Shown piece after piece: positions 42,143 to 51,465 of a stretch of DNA of 52,106 nucleotides. The stretch's first letter is position 1, and the number at the start of each line of letters is the position of its first letter. Origin of the DNA: Staphylococcus agnetis. GTDB taxonomy: Bacteria > Bacillota > Bacilli > Staphylococcales > Staphylococcaceae. The position numbers and the translations under genes are program-made. The notes under the pieces were generated by a model, which worked only from the letters and a program-made list of their open reading frames with translations, was not told the DNA's origin and made no database searches. The DNA lies in NCBI RefSeq assembly GCF_002901865.1, contig NZ_PPQF01000004.1:1-52106 (forward strand), in the 5' to 3' direction.

Positions 42143-43604
42143 GTTCTTCCTCCATTTCTTTCACATGTTCAGCTACTTCGAAAATGCGACGCTGTTTATT
42201 TTCCCAACATGCGGTACTTAAATCAACTGGATATTCTTCAGGATTGAGATAGCGTTTATTTTCATCCCATAGTAGCTCTAAATTCTGTTGTAAAAAAGTT
42301 TTAGCATCATTTTCACTTGGTAAGTCATAGACACATTTTCCGTTTATAAAAATATCGTGATGTAAGTCAATCGCTTTAAACTTTTTAATATATTTCATTT
42401 TGTAAGTATGAATAGGATGGAACATTTTAAGTTTCGTTGTTTCATTAGGATTTTCATGATCCAATGTAATATAATCGCCTTCTGATTTATTTGTTTTCGT
42501 ATTAATAATGCGATATACACGTTTTTTTCCTGGTGTTGTTACTTTTTCAGCATTGTTTGAGAGTTTTATACGGTCTACAAGTTGGCCATTGTCATCTTCG
42601 ACAGCGACCATTTTATATACAGCACCTAATGCAGGTTGTTGATATGCTGTAATTAATTTCGTACCTACACCCCAGCTGTCAACAGTAGCTCCTTGTGCTT
42701 TTAAACTAGAAATGGTTTCTTCATCTAAATCGTTAGACGCGATAATTTTGGCATCAGGAAAACCTGCTTCATCTAACATTTTACGCGCTTCTTTTGATAA
42801 GTATGCAATATCTCCAGAGTCAAGGCGTATTCCTATGAAATTAATTTGATCGCCTAATTCTTTTGCGACACGGATTGCGTTGGGTACCCCTGATTTTAAC
42901 GTGTGAAATGTGTCTACTAAAAACACACAATTTTTATGACGTTCTGCATATTTTTTGAAAGCAATGTACTCATCTCCATACGTTTGAACAAATGCATGAG
43001 CGTGTGTGCCGGAGACAGGTATATTAAATAATTTACCTGCTCTCACATTACTCGTAGCATCAAAACCACCAATAATCGCTGCTCTTGCCCCCCATACAGC
43101 CGCATCAAGTTCATGAGCACGTCGTGTACCAAATTCCATTAACGTATCATTTGGAGCCACTTGCTTAATTCTGCTTGCTTTAGTTGTAATTAACGTTTGG
43201 AAATTAATAATATTTAATAAAGCTGTTTCAATCAGTTGAGCTTGGATAAGTGGTGCTTCAATACGCATTAAGGGTTCGTTCCCAAAACATAGTTCTCCCT
43301 CCTGCATAGAACGAATATGCCCTGTAAATTTAAGTTCTTTTAAATAATTTAAAAAATCCGCTTCATACCCTATGTCTTTTAAATAAGCTAAATCCGTATC
43401 AGAAAAATGGAGATGATTGATAAAATCTATTACTCTTCTCAATCCATTAAAAACGGCATAGCCACTTTCGAAAGGCATTTTTCTAAAATAAAGATCAAAA
43501 ATAGCTGTACGTTCATGAATACCGTCATTCCAATAAGATTCAGCCATATTAATTTGGTATAAGTCGTTGTGTAACATTAAACTATCATCTTGATATTGGT
43601 ACAT
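42129..43604 (-). CDS. pncB: nicotinate phosphoribosyltransferase
   Basis: A 491-residue enzyme converting nicotinate and PRPP to nicotinate mononucleotide with ATP. It shows the NAPRTase layout with the conserved catalytic-His region [13 protein letters not shown] (about 167-179) and the PRPP-binding RLDSGD (about 265-270). I start at the ATG at 43604, preceded by GAGGAGAAA and matching the known N-terminus MYQYxDDSLML; a longer frame from 43631 lacks support. It overlaps nadE, so the NAD salvage steps are co-expressed. Confidence 0.95.
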   Translation of the reverse strand: MYQYQDDSLMLHNDLYQINMAESYWNDGIHERTAIFDLYFRKMPFESGYAVFNGLRRVIDFINHLHFSDTDLAYLKDIGYEADFLNYLKELKFTGHIRSMQEGELCFGNEPLMRIEAPLIQAQLIETALLNIINFQTLITTKASRIKQVAPNDTLMEFGTRRAHELDAAVWGARAAIIGGFDATSNVRAGKLFNIPVSGTHAHAFVQTYGDEYIAFKKYAERHKNCVFLVDTFHTLKSGVPNAIRVAKELGDQINFIGIRLDSGDIAYLSKEARKMLDEAGFPDAKIIASNDLDEETISSLKAQGATVDSWGVGTKLITAYQQPALGAVYKMVAVEDDNGQLVDRIKLSNNAEKVTTPGKKRVYRIINTKTNKSEGDYITLDHENPNETTKLKMFHPIHTYKMKYIKKFKAIDLHHDIFINGKCVYDLPSENDAKTFLQQNLELLWDENKRYLNPEEYPVDLSTACWENKQRRIFEVAEHVKEMEEEHEHE

Positions 43605-43761
43605 ATAATTTCTCCTCGTCCTTTTAGTCATATCTATGATATAACACTTTTAGACTATGTTTGCCATCTTTTAATAAGAACATCGACAAAAATATGACAA
43701 TTAATACAATTTTTCTAAAGATTTTTCATTTATCGATTATAATGAACGGTGAGGTGGTACG

Positions 43762-44832
43762 ATGTTAAAAGAGGCAATATCATTTATAACGCAATATTAT
43801 GAGGAAACGAATCAACCTCATTACAAAAAGTTAGAGCGCATTAAAGAGGTTGAACATGACATTAATACAACGGGCTTTTATCACCATACATCAGAAGAAT
43901 TAATTTATGGCGCGCGTCTCGCATGGCGCAATTCAAATCGTTGTATCGGTCGCTTGTTTTGGGAAAGTTTAAAAGTTCAAGATGCAAGACATATTAAAGA
44001 CGAACCAGCATTTTTAAATGCTATCACTACTCACATCGAAAAAGCTACGAATCATGGTAAGATCGTACCATATATTACAATTTTCGCCCCCTCATTTGAG
44101 GATTCACCGAAAATTTTTAATCATCAGTTGATTCGATATGCCGGTTATGAAAATAAAGGGGATCCCGCTGAAAAGAATATCACACAACTCGCCGAACATT
44201 TAGGTTGGCGTGGCACTCACAGTGACTTTGATATCTTACCACTTATATATCAACTTCCTGACCAACCAATCAAATATTTTGACTACCCAAAATCACTTAT
44301 TTTGGAAGTGCCCATTCGACATCATGCATACCCTAAAATAGAACAGTTAAATTTAAAATGGTATGCCGTGCCAATTATATCCAGTATGGACTTGAAAATT
44401 GGCGGTATCACATACCCAACAGCGCCTTTTAACGGTTGGTATATGGTTAATGAGATTGCCGTTCGAAACTTTATTGACCCTTATCGATACAACTTAATGC
44501 AACCTTTAGCAGACGCAATGGATTTTGATACGTTAAGAAACAGTAGCTTCAATAAAGATCGTGTATTAGTTGAAATAAATGATGCTGTCTACCAATCTTT
44601 TAAAGATAATGGTGTCTCTATGGTAGACCATTTAACAGCGTCCAAGCAGTTTGAAAAATTTGAAGCGATAGAAAGCGCTAAAGGTCGTACAGTGACAGGA
44701 AAATGGTCGTGGCTTGCACCACCATTATCGCCTACTTTAACGCCTAATTACCATCATGGATACGATAATACAATGCGTGAAACAAACTTTTATTATAAAA
44801 AAAAGGACCCGAGTGGGTGCCCTTTTCATTAG
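43762..44832 (+). CDS. nos: bacterial nitric oxide synthase oxygenase
   Basis: A 356-residue haem enzyme that makes NO from arginine; in S. aureus it aids resistance to oxidants and respiration control. The haem-ligating Cys61 is in RNSNRCIGR. The substrate-binding Glu lies in [13 protein letters not shown], and the C-terminal haem/pterin region is present. Like other bacterial NOS, it lacks the reductase and calmodulin domains, and no dedicated reductase gene is adjacent. GAGGTGG precedes the ATG. A weak hairpin is embedded in its last codons. Confidence 0.96.
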   Translation: MLKEAISFITQYYEETNQPHYKKLERIKEVEHDINTTGFYHHTSEELIYGARLAWRNSNRCIGRLFWESLKVQDARHIKDEPAFLNAITTHIEKATNHGKIVPYITIFAPSFEDSPKIFNHQLIRYAGYENKGDPAEKNITQLAEHLGWRGTHSDFDILPLIYQLPDQPIKYFDYPKSLILEVPIRHHAYPKIEQLNLKWYAVPIISSMDLKIGGITYPTAPFNGWYMVNEIAVRNFIDPYRYNLMQPLADAMDFDTLRNSSFNKDRVLVEINDAVYQSFKDNGVSMVDHLTASKQFEKFEAIESAKGRTVTGKWSWLAPPLSPTLTPNYHHGYDNTMRETNFYYKKKDPSGCPFH

Positions 44833-44876
44833 ATTTGTGTAAAATAAGGACAAACATTCACGAGTGAGGTGAGGTT

Positions 44877-45671
44877 ATGTCCTTATTTTATTTAGGACCC
44901 AAAGGCACTTTTTCATATTTAGCTGCCTTAAAATATGAGAAAGACCTTAATCAATTAATCCCAAAAGAAAATCTTTATGAAGTCATTCAAGCTGTACAAG
45001 CAAATCCTCAATCAAAAGCAATTGTCCCTATTGAAAATGCAATAGAAGGTACGATTAACGTGGTCGCGGATAACCTAGTTGAACATGATTTAACAATCAT
45101 TAAAGAAATTCATTTAGATATAGAGTTTTCGTTATACACCCAATCAACTACAAGTTTAGAGGATATTACTCGAGTGTATTCTATTGGACCAGCCATTAGC
45201 CAAACCCAAAAATTCATTCACGAACGACAGTTAGACTACGCGTATGCACAAAGTACGGTAGACGCATTAAAATATATTAATGCCACTACAGCTGCAATTG
45301 CCCCCAAAGGAAGTGGTGAGGCTTATGGTTACGTCCCGCTCATCGAAAATATTGAAGATTTCCCACATAATATGACACGTTTTTTAGTATTAACTCGTGA
45401 GGCTACTGTACCGAATAAAGGTCATCAATGCATGCTCATCATTACGCCAAGTTATGACAAACCTGGTTTGTTAGCAAGTATTTTAAACACTTTTGCTTTA
45501 TTTAATGTGAACCTAAGTTGGATTGAATCTAGACCATTAAAAACGCAACTAGGCATGTATCGCTTTTTTGTTCAATGCGTCTACCCTAGTGATGAGGATA
45601 TGCATAAAATCACAACCATTTTAGAAACGCTCGATTTTGAAATCCGTCATTTAGGTCGTTTCGATGCATAA
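44877..45671 (+). CDS. pheA: prephenate dehydratase
   Basis: A 264-residue enzyme turning prephenate into phenylpyruvate for phenylalanine synthesis. The catalytic domain (1-180) includes IENAIEG and the TRF motif (167-169). A C-terminal ACT domain (about 185-262) has GLLASILNTF and the ESRP motif (217-220) for phenylalanine feedback inhibition. No chorismate mutase domain is fused. GAGGTGAGG precedes the ATG. It follows nos by 44 bases, an arrangement conserved in staphylococci. Confidence 0.96.
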   Translation: MSLFYLGPKGTFSYLAALKYEKDLNQLIPKENLYEVIQAVQANPQSKAIVPIENAIEGTINVVADNLVEHDLTIIKEIHLDIEFSLYTQSTTSLEDITRVYSIGPAISQTQKFIHERQLDYAYAQSTVDALKYINATTAAIAPKGSGEAYGYVPLIENIEDFPHNMTRFLVLTREATVPNKGHQCMLIITPSYDKPGLLASILNTFALFNVNLSWIESRPLKTQLGMYRFFVQCVYPSDEDMHKITTILETLDFEIRHLGRFDA

Positions 45672-45707
45672 TGCCATACATAGTTGATATAGAAAACCTC
45701 CAAATTT

Positions 45708-45739
45708 AAATCCCCCTTCAATATGTTGAAAGGGGATTT
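45708..45739. terminator. terminator between pheA and beta-helix gene
   Basis: AAATCCCCCTTCAA and TTGAAAGGGGATTT form a near-perfect stem with a 4-base loop. It lies between convergent genes. Confidence 0.85.
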
Positions 45740-45755
45740 ATATATATTCTCTCAT

Positions 45756-46865
45756 TTAGTTTAGATGCTCTTGATAAAGGTTTTCTACGTCTTTTTGATT
45801 AATATCAGGGAGATTTTCATTGTTGTGGATATAAATATCTGTAGAACCTGTTAATTGGATTGGATTATTTTCTCCCGAAAAAGTATTGTGCAAAATATCT
45901 ATATTCTGATGAGGCGCATCTTTATGACTGCGTATGTGCAACGTATCTAGCATTTTTGTGTTTTGAATATCATTGTGAATAAATATTAAATCTTTGCCCC
46001 CCTCTTTACCTTCTATGCGTCCATCAAACGACACCATATGCTTCCCTTTGTAAACGCCTAAATAGCGTAATACGCCAGCACAGTTGATAAACGAATTATA
46101 AGCAATAAATAAATTTTTAGCTTTTAAAGGGGTGAGTGCATACGATTGAGTACCTTCAAATACATTATGTTGGATGACGATGTTCTCATAATAATGAAAA
46201 AGTCTGCTAGCATGTGAGCCAATTGCGCGATTCCACGGTCCCATGTTACCCTCACCAGAATTGCCAAAATAACAATTTTCTATTACTACATTTTTAGTAA
46301 TTGTACCGTCATTGACACCAAATTTTGGAAAAGCACCCTCAATGAACAAATCAAGTTGAATGGCTTCTGAAAACCAACGATCCCCTGCATAATCAGCAAA
46401 ACCTAAAAATGCACAATCATGTATGTGTACCCCATCTAAGCCACAAGCATCAATACCATGACCACCAACAATATTTTTAAAAGTAACATGAGATACTTCT
46501 ATTTCACGTGCATGCCCTAAACACATGGCGGTATTGTTATAGGGACATTCCGTTCCATTCATATCAAAAGTACCGCCTTCAATTTTAATATAGCCATTCC
46601 CTTCATAACGATAATATTTTTTACGACTTGATCCATTTTTCAATAATGCATCACGCCCTTTACGTAATAGCACCGCTTCATCATCAAGTTTTAGGGTTGT
46701 ATTTTGATATATTTTTAAAGCTTTCGCAATATGATATTCACCTTTAGGTATATAGACCGTACCACCCCCATTTCTAGCCACTACATTTAATGCACGTTGA
46801 ATGCCATAAGTGTCAAACCATTTATTTTTTGTTTTAGCGCCAAAATTTTTAACATTTTTTAACAT
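45756..46865 (-). CDS. right-handed parallel beta-helix protein (pectate-lyase superfamily)
   Basis: A 369-residue protein. The N-terminal segment (VKNFGAKTKNKWFDTYGIQRAL, then GGGTVYIPKGEYHI) is the Pectate_lyase_3/GH28-type cap. It is followed by many short repeats of the form 'xIxIxxNxF' (for example VVIENCYFGNSG, IVIQHNVFEGT, LFIAYNSFINC), typical of a beta-helix. No signal peptide, lipobox or LPXTG motif is visible, so it should be cytoplasmic unless exported by another route. The substrate is unknown. It is monocistronic and divergent from the nicotinamidase gene. Confidence 0.82.
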   Translation of the reverse strand: MLKNVKNFGAKTKNKWFDTYGIQRALNVVARNGGGTVYIPKGEYHIAKALKIYQNTTLKLDDEAVLLRKGRDALLKNGSSRKKYYRYEGNGYIKIEGGTFDMNGTECPYNNTAMCLGHAREIEVSHVTFKNIVGGHGIDACGLDGVHIHDCAFLGFADYAGDRWFSEAIQLDLFIEGAFPKFGVNDGTITKNVVIENCYFGNSGEGNMGPWNRAIGSHASRLFHYYENIVIQHNVFEGTQSYALTPLKAKNLFIAYNSFINCAGVLRYLGVYKGKHMVSFDGRIEGKEGGKDLIFIHNDIQNTKMLDTLHIRSHKDAPHQNIDILHNTFSGENNPIQLTGSTDIYIHNNENLPDINQKDVENLYQEHLN

Positions 46866-46947
46866 TGGTCTAGTATCCTTCCATATTTAGGTTATACTAT
46901 AATCATCTCTGATTTATAGATAGTATACCCAATTTTAGGAGGACATT

Positions 46948-47499
46948 ATGTCAAAAAGAGCTTTAATCGTAGTTGACTATTCTAATGACTTCATCGCAGA
47001 CAATGGAAAATTGACTTGTGGGGGCGCTGGTCAAGCCATCGAGGGGTACATTGTAGATCGCATTCAACATTATCATGATAAAAAAGAAAATATCTTTTTT
47101 ATGATGGATTTACATTTTGAAAATGATCCTACCCACCCAGAGTCTAAAAGTTTTCCTCCACATAATATTATCGGTACTGAAGGACGAAAATTATACGGAC
47201 AAGTCGGTTCAGTATTTCAAACAATTGAACATGAAGAACATGTATTTTTTATAGATAAAAGGCGCTATGATTCTTTCTTTGGCACACCTTTAGATACATT
47301 ACTTAGAGAAAGAAAAATCGACACTTTGGAGATAGTAGGTGTTTGTACAGATATTTGTGTGTTACACACAGCATCTACTGCTTATAATTTAAATTATCAA
47401 TTAGTCATTCCTAAAGATGGCGTAGCATCATTCAATGAATTAGGACATGAATGGGCACTTGCTCATTTTAAAAATACTTTAGGCGCAACGGTGGAATAA
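46948..47499 (+). CDS. pncA: nicotinamidase (isochorismatase-like cysteine hydrolase)
   Basis: A 183-residue amidase predicted to convert nicotinamide to nicotinate. The catalytic triad Asp10, Lys104 and Cys137 and the metal-binding set Asp54, His56, Glu65 and His72 align, one residue shifted, with S. pneumoniae PncA as I recall it. Together with pncB and nadE, about 5 kb away, it forms an NAD salvage route. AGGAGG precedes the ATG. Confidence 0.9.
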   Translation: MSKRALIVVDYSNDFIADNGKLTCGGAGQAIEGYIVDRIQHYHDKKENIFFMMDLHFENDPTHPESKSFPPHNIIGTEGRKLYGQVGSVFQTIEHEEHVFFIDKRRYDSFFGTPLDTLLRERKIDTLEIVGVCTDICVLHTASTAYNLNYQLVIPKDGVASFNELGHEWALAHFKNTLGATVE

Positions 47500-47561
47500 C
47501 ATACGTGTGCCATGCTAAAATATGTAATAAATCAATAGTAAAGATATAAGGAGTTTATCAA

Positions 47562-48485
47562 ATGACAACATATATTTTCGGACATCAAAATCCAGATACA
47601 GATGCCATCACATCAGCGATTATTATGGCAGACTTTGAACAACTTCACGGCAACAAAGACGCTAAAGCATATCGCTTAGGAAATGTTGCTCCTGAAACAC
47701 AATATGCTTTAGATTATTTTAATGTTGAAGCACCAGAACTTTTGACAGATGATTTAACTGACCAAGAAGTGATTTTAGTTGATCATAATGAATTTCAACA
47801 AAGTGCTGAAACGATTAATAAAGCAAAAGTTAAACACGTTATCGATCATCACCGTATTGCGAACTTCGAAACAGCTGGACCACTCTATTACCGTGCAGAA
47901 CCAGTAGGCTGTACAGCTACAATTCTTTACAAAATGTACAATGAACGTGGTTATGACATCAAACCTGAAATCGCAGGATTAATGATTTCTGCAATTGTCT
48001 CAGATAGTCTTTTATTTAAATCTCCAACTTGTACAGAACAAGATGTGAATGCAGCACGTGCGCTTGCAAGCATCGCTAATGTAGATGTTGATCAATATGG
48101 TCTTGATATGCTTAAAGCAGGTGCTTCTACAAAAGATAGCACAGAAGAGCAATTACTTAACAAAGATGCGAAATCATTTGATATGGGTGAACGTACAGTA
48201 CGTATCGCACAAGTCAACACTGTAGATATTGATGAAGTTATCGCACGTCAAGAGGCTTTAGAAAATGCAATGAATAAAGAAATCGCAGATCATAACTATA
48301 CATCATTTATTTTAGTAGTCACTGACATCTTAAATAGTAATTCAAAAATCTTAGTGACTGGCGCAGATACAGATAAAATTGCTAGTGCTTTTAACACAAC
48401 ACTAGACAACAATACTGCATTTTTACCTGGCGTAGTGTCACGTAAGAAACAAATCGTTCCTCAAGTTACCGACGCATTATCATAA
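47562..48485 (+). CDS. ppaC: manganese-dependent inorganic pyrophosphatase
   Basis: A 307-residue family II pyrophosphatase that pulls biosynthetic reactions (including NAD and nucleic-acid synthesis) by hydrolysing PPi. The DHH domain has the Mn ligands His8, Asp12 and Asp14 (FGHQNPDTDA), Asp74 (VDHNE), His96 (DHHR) and the later SDS motif. The DHHA2 domain carries SRKK near the end (about 291-294). AAGGAG precedes the ATG. The acetyltransferase gene follows 17 bases later and shares its terminator. Confidence 0.97.
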   Translation: MTTYIFGHQNPDTDAITSAIIMADFEQLHGNKDAKAYRLGNVAPETQYALDYFNVEAPELLTDDLTDQEVILVDHNEFQQSAETINKAKVKHVIDHHRIANFETAGPLYYRAEPVGCTATILYKMYNERGYDIKPEIAGLMISAIVSDSLLFKSPTCTEQDVNAARALASIANVDVDQYGLDMLKAGASTKDSTEEQLLNKDAKSFDMGERTVRIAQVNTVDIDEVIARQEALENAMNKEIADHNYTSFILVVTDILNSNSKILVTGADTDKIASAFNTTLDNNTAFLPGVVSRKKQIVPQVTDALS

Positions 48486-48505
48486 AAAATATCGAAGGTG
48501 ATATG

Positions 48506-48787
48506 ATGTCAATTCAAGTCAATGAAGGTAATCATAAATTTTATATCGGAGACGACGCGCAAGCACCCGATGCAGAAATTACCTATACATTTGTAGATGC
48601 TCACACAATAGATGTGAACCATACATTTGTTGATCCGAGTTTAAGAGGACATGGTGTCGCAAAACAATTATTTAATGCTGTCATTAAAAAGGCGCAAGAA
48701 GAAGACTTAAAAATTATTCCTTCTTGTTCTTATGTGCATGCTCAATTTGAACGAGATGCATCACTTGCGCATTTAAAAAAATCATAA
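48506..48787 (+). CDS. small GNAT-like N-acetyltransferase (YjdJ/Gtn1 type)
   Basis: A 93-residue single-domain protein of the short GCN5-related group. The acetyl-CoA-binding segment VDPSLRGHGVAKQLFNA (about 42-58) carries the RGxGxA pattern. The following PSCSYVHAQF contains the cysteine seen in this subgroup. The substrate is unknown. I choose the second of two adjacent ATGs because GAAGG is 7 bases upstream of it. It is co-transcribed with ppaC and followed by a strong terminator. Confidence 0.82.
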   Translation: MSIQVNEGNHKFYIGDDAQAPDAEITYTFVDAHTIDVNHTFVDPSLRGHGVAKQLFNAVIKKAQEEDLKIIPSCSYVHAQFERDASLAHLKKS

Positions 48788-48794
48788 CGCTAAC

Positions 48795-48835
48795 GGTTGA
48801 GACATAAATGTATTTGCAATGTCTCAACCTTTTTT
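48795..48835 (+). terminator. terminator of ppaC-acetyltransferase operon
   Basis: GGTTGAGACAT (48795-48805) and ATGTCTCAACC (48819-48829) form a perfect 11-base stem followed by six T. The right arm contains an ATG that opens a longer but false aldH frame. Confidence 0.92.
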
Positions 48836-48857
48836 ATCATTTATAGGAGGGATAGAT

Positions 48858-50240
48858 TTGAATTATCAAATGCTTTTCGACGCATCTCAAACATACTTTA
48901 AATCTCAAGCCACAAAGCCTCTCGCATTTAGAAAACAAAAACTAAAATCCTTAAAAAAAAATATTAAGTCCCATGAAAAAGCGTTATATCAAGCATTAAA
49001 AGATGATTTAGGAAAGCACGCAGTAGAAGCTTTCGCAACTGAAATTGGTTATACGTTAAATTCCATTAATCATTATCGTAAAGATCTCAAAAAATGGGCG
49101 CGTAAACGTGCCATTGAAACACCGTTTTACTTATTTCCAGCAAAAAGCTTTTTAATGAAAGAGCCTCTAGGCACTGTTTTAATTATTGGACCGTTTAATT
49201 ATCCTTTTCAACTTGTAATGGAACCTCTAATTGGCGCAGTCGCTGCTGGGAATACGGTGATAGTAAAACCTTCAGAATTAACCCCTAATGTCTCTAAAGT
49301 GATTCAATCCATCATAGAAGCAACTTTTGAAGAAACGCATGTCACAGTTGTACAAGGCGGTAAAGACACACTTCAATCATTATTAACATTACCTTTTGAC
49401 CATATCTTCTTTACAGGGAGTACAAAAGTAGGTCAAATCGTTTATGAAGCTGCCAGCAAGCATCTGACACCGGTTACTTTAGAATTGGGAGGTAAATCTC
49501 CAACGATTATCGATAAAACAGCAAATTTAAAAGTAGCTAGTGAACGCATTTGTTTTGGTAAATTTATGAATTTGGGGCAAACGTGTGTAGCTCCAGATTA
49601 TGTCCTCATTGATGAAACCGTTAAAGATGAATTTATCGATGCAATGCGTACCACGTTAAAAGAATTTTATGGAAAACATCCTGAAAAAAGCCAAGATTTG
49701 GGACGCATAGTGAATCATAACCACTTTGAACGTCTTTCTTCTTTGTTAACTGAACATGAAAATAATATTGTCATTGGTGGAACTAAAGATGTTGCTTCTA
49801 GATTTATAGAACCAACAGTATTAGACGATATTCATCCTTCAGATAAAATTATGCAAAATGAAATATTCGGCCCTATACTCCCTATCGTCACTTATCAGTC
49901 ATTTAATGAGGCATTAGCATGGTTACAAACCTTACCTAAACCGTTGGCGCTATATGTTTTTACAGAAGATGAAAATACATCAAATTTAGTTTTAGACACA
50001 CTCTCTTTTGGTAGCGGGGCTGTCAACGATACGCTTTTACAATTAGCTAATCCAAAATTACCATTTGGTGGTGTGGGCGCATCAGGTATGGGACGCTATC
50101 ATGGAAAATATACATTTGATACATTTACACACGAAAAGCCTTACATTTTTAAAACTACAAAACTCGAAACAGGTATTTTATTTCCTCCATACAAAGGAAA
50201 ATTTAATATGATTAAACAATTTTTCAACAAAAATAAATAA
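48858..50240 (+). CDS. aldH: aldehyde dehydrogenase (class 3-like)
   Basis: A 460-residue NAD(P)-dependent aldehyde dehydrogenase. The catalytic Cys243 (GQTCVAPD) and general-base Glu209 (LELGGKSP) are present, as are IGPFNYPFQL and the nucleotide-binding FTGSTKVG. A short hydrophobic or basic C-terminus (PPYKGKFNMIKQFF) resembles membrane-associated class 3 enzymes. The start is the TTG at 48858, 6 bases after AGGAGGG; the upstream ATG is inside the preceding terminator. The substrate is unknown, though fatty aldehydes are likely for this group. Confidence 0.92.
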   Translation: MNYQMLFDASQTYFKSQATKPLAFRKQKLKSLKKNIKSHEKALYQALKDDLGKHAVEAFATEIGYTLNSINHYRKDLKKWARKRAIETPFYLFPAKSFLMKEPLGTVLIIGPFNYPFQLVMEPLIGAVAAGNTVIVKPSELTPNVSKVIQSIIEATFEETHVTVVQGGKDTLQSLLTLPFDHIFFTGSTKVGQIVYEAASKHLTPVTLELGGKSPTIIDKTANLKVASERICFGKFMNLGQTCVAPDYVLIDETVKDEFIDAMRTTLKEFYGKHPEKSQDLGRIVNHNHFERLSSLLTEHENNIVIGGTKDVASRFIEPTVLDDIHPSDKIMQNEIFGPILPIVTYQSFNEALAWLQTLPKPLALYVFTEDENTSNLVLDTLSFGSGAVNDTLLQLANPKLPFGGVGASGMGRYHGKYTFDTFTHEKPYIFKTTKLETGILFPPYKGKFNMIKQFFNKNK

Positions 50241-50254
50241 AGTTAATACTACAA

Positions 50255-50292
50255 AGCCTTCAAAACGCATGTTGTTATGCATTTTGAAGGCT
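50255..50292. terminator. terminator between aldH and lactonase gene
   Basis: AGCCTTCAAAACGCAT and ATGCATTTTGAAGGCT pair with one mismatch around a 6-base loop, between two convergent genes. Confidence 0.88.
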
Positions 50293-50349
50293 AATTGAAT
50301 TTCATAATATAGATTGCATTAATGAAACAAATGATTTTGAACTAAGTAC

Positions 50350-51399
50350 TTATCCATCTATAGTGACAAATTTCACACAAACCCCTTCTGGGGCAGATGA
50401 TGTGTCATCACACTTAGTCAAAATGCCGGTCTCTTCATTACGTTCAAACACAACTACGTTACTTTCATCCTCTTGATGAGCTACGACAACATGTTGACCT
50501 GATGGTGAAAGGTTAAAATCTCTAGGGAAACTGCCTCCTGTTGAAACGAAATCAACTAAACGCAACTGTGCACCATCTTGTAAAATTTCGAATATGGCAA
50601 TGCTATCATGCCCACGATTACTAATATACATAAACCGTTGATCATCTGAAATATGAATCGCTGCCAGTTTCGTTGGTTGTAAATAGGCATCTGGAATCGT
50701 CAAATGACGCTCAATTTCTTTAAATTGTCCATCTTGATACGACATGACCACAACAGTATTTGATAATTCGTTTACGACATAACCATACGCACCAGTTTTA
50801 TGGTATGCAATGTGCCTTGGACCATCGCCCGGAAGCATTTGAGTACGGTGCGCAACTTCTAATCCTTTTTGACCGAAATGATATGCAACAATTAAATCTG
50901 CACCTAAATCGACAGCGACAGCATATTTATGTTCAGGCGTGACTTCTAAATAGTGCACATGTGATTGGTCCTGACGTTCTACATTTGGCCCTTTAGGATA
51001 TTCGTGGTACACTTCTTCGATTAAACGCAATATTTTTTGAGAAGATTTATCAAATTCATATATGCGTGCAATACCATCTCCATATACCGCTTCAAAAATA
51101 TATTGACCATCGGGTGAGAATGACACATAACAACCTGACCCTTTAAGTGAATCTAAACATTCACTTACTTTTTCCAACTTACCGTCATCTTTAATATTAA
51201 ATGTGGCTATCCCACTATGCGTATCATTTTTTGTAATCGCCACTAAAGTGTTCTCATATATATCAAAGTATGTAGATGCATTAATTTCATACGCTGTTTC
51301 AAGTTTAGAGATGTGATTGGTCTGCTCATCTAATTCAAAAAAGTATAATCCTTTACCATTTTTTTTAGTATAAGAGCCAATATAACCTTTTGATGCCAT
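50350..51399 (-). CDS. lactonase family protein (6-phosphogluconolactonase-like beta-propeller)
   Basis: A 349-residue cytoplasmic seven-bladed propeller of the YkgB/Pgl lactonase family (Lactonase PF10282). Blades repeat motifs such as VSFSPDGQYIF, HYLEVTPEHKYAVAVDLG, ISDDQRFMYISNRGHDSIA and NLSPSGQHVVVAHQE. In other bacteria members hydrolyse 6-phosphogluconolactone or act on unknown sugars, and the reaction here is not proven. GGAGG precedes the ATG. It is transcribed alone. Confidence 0.88.
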   Translation of the reverse strand: MASKGYIGSYTKKNGKGLYFFELDEQTNHISKLETAYEINASTYFDIYENTLVAITKNDTHSGIATFNIKDDGKLEKVSECLDSLKGSGCYVSFSPDGQYIFEAVYGDGIARIYEFDKSSQKILRLIEEVYHEYPKGPNVERQDQSHVHYLEVTPEHKYAVAVDLGADLIVAYHFGQKGLEVAHRTQMLPGDGPRHIAYHKTGAYGYVVNELSNTVVVMSYQDGQFKEIERHLTIPDAYLQPTKLAAIHISDDQRFMYISNRGHDSIAIFEILQDGAQLRLVDFVSTGGSFPRDFNLSPSGQHVVVAHQEDESNVVVFERNEETGILTKCDDTSSAPEGVCVKFVTIDG

Positions 51400-51465
51400 A
51401 TGATTTCCTCCTAAAATATATTTAATCCTTAACTATAGTTTATCAAAAAGCTGGTTACTGGTATA

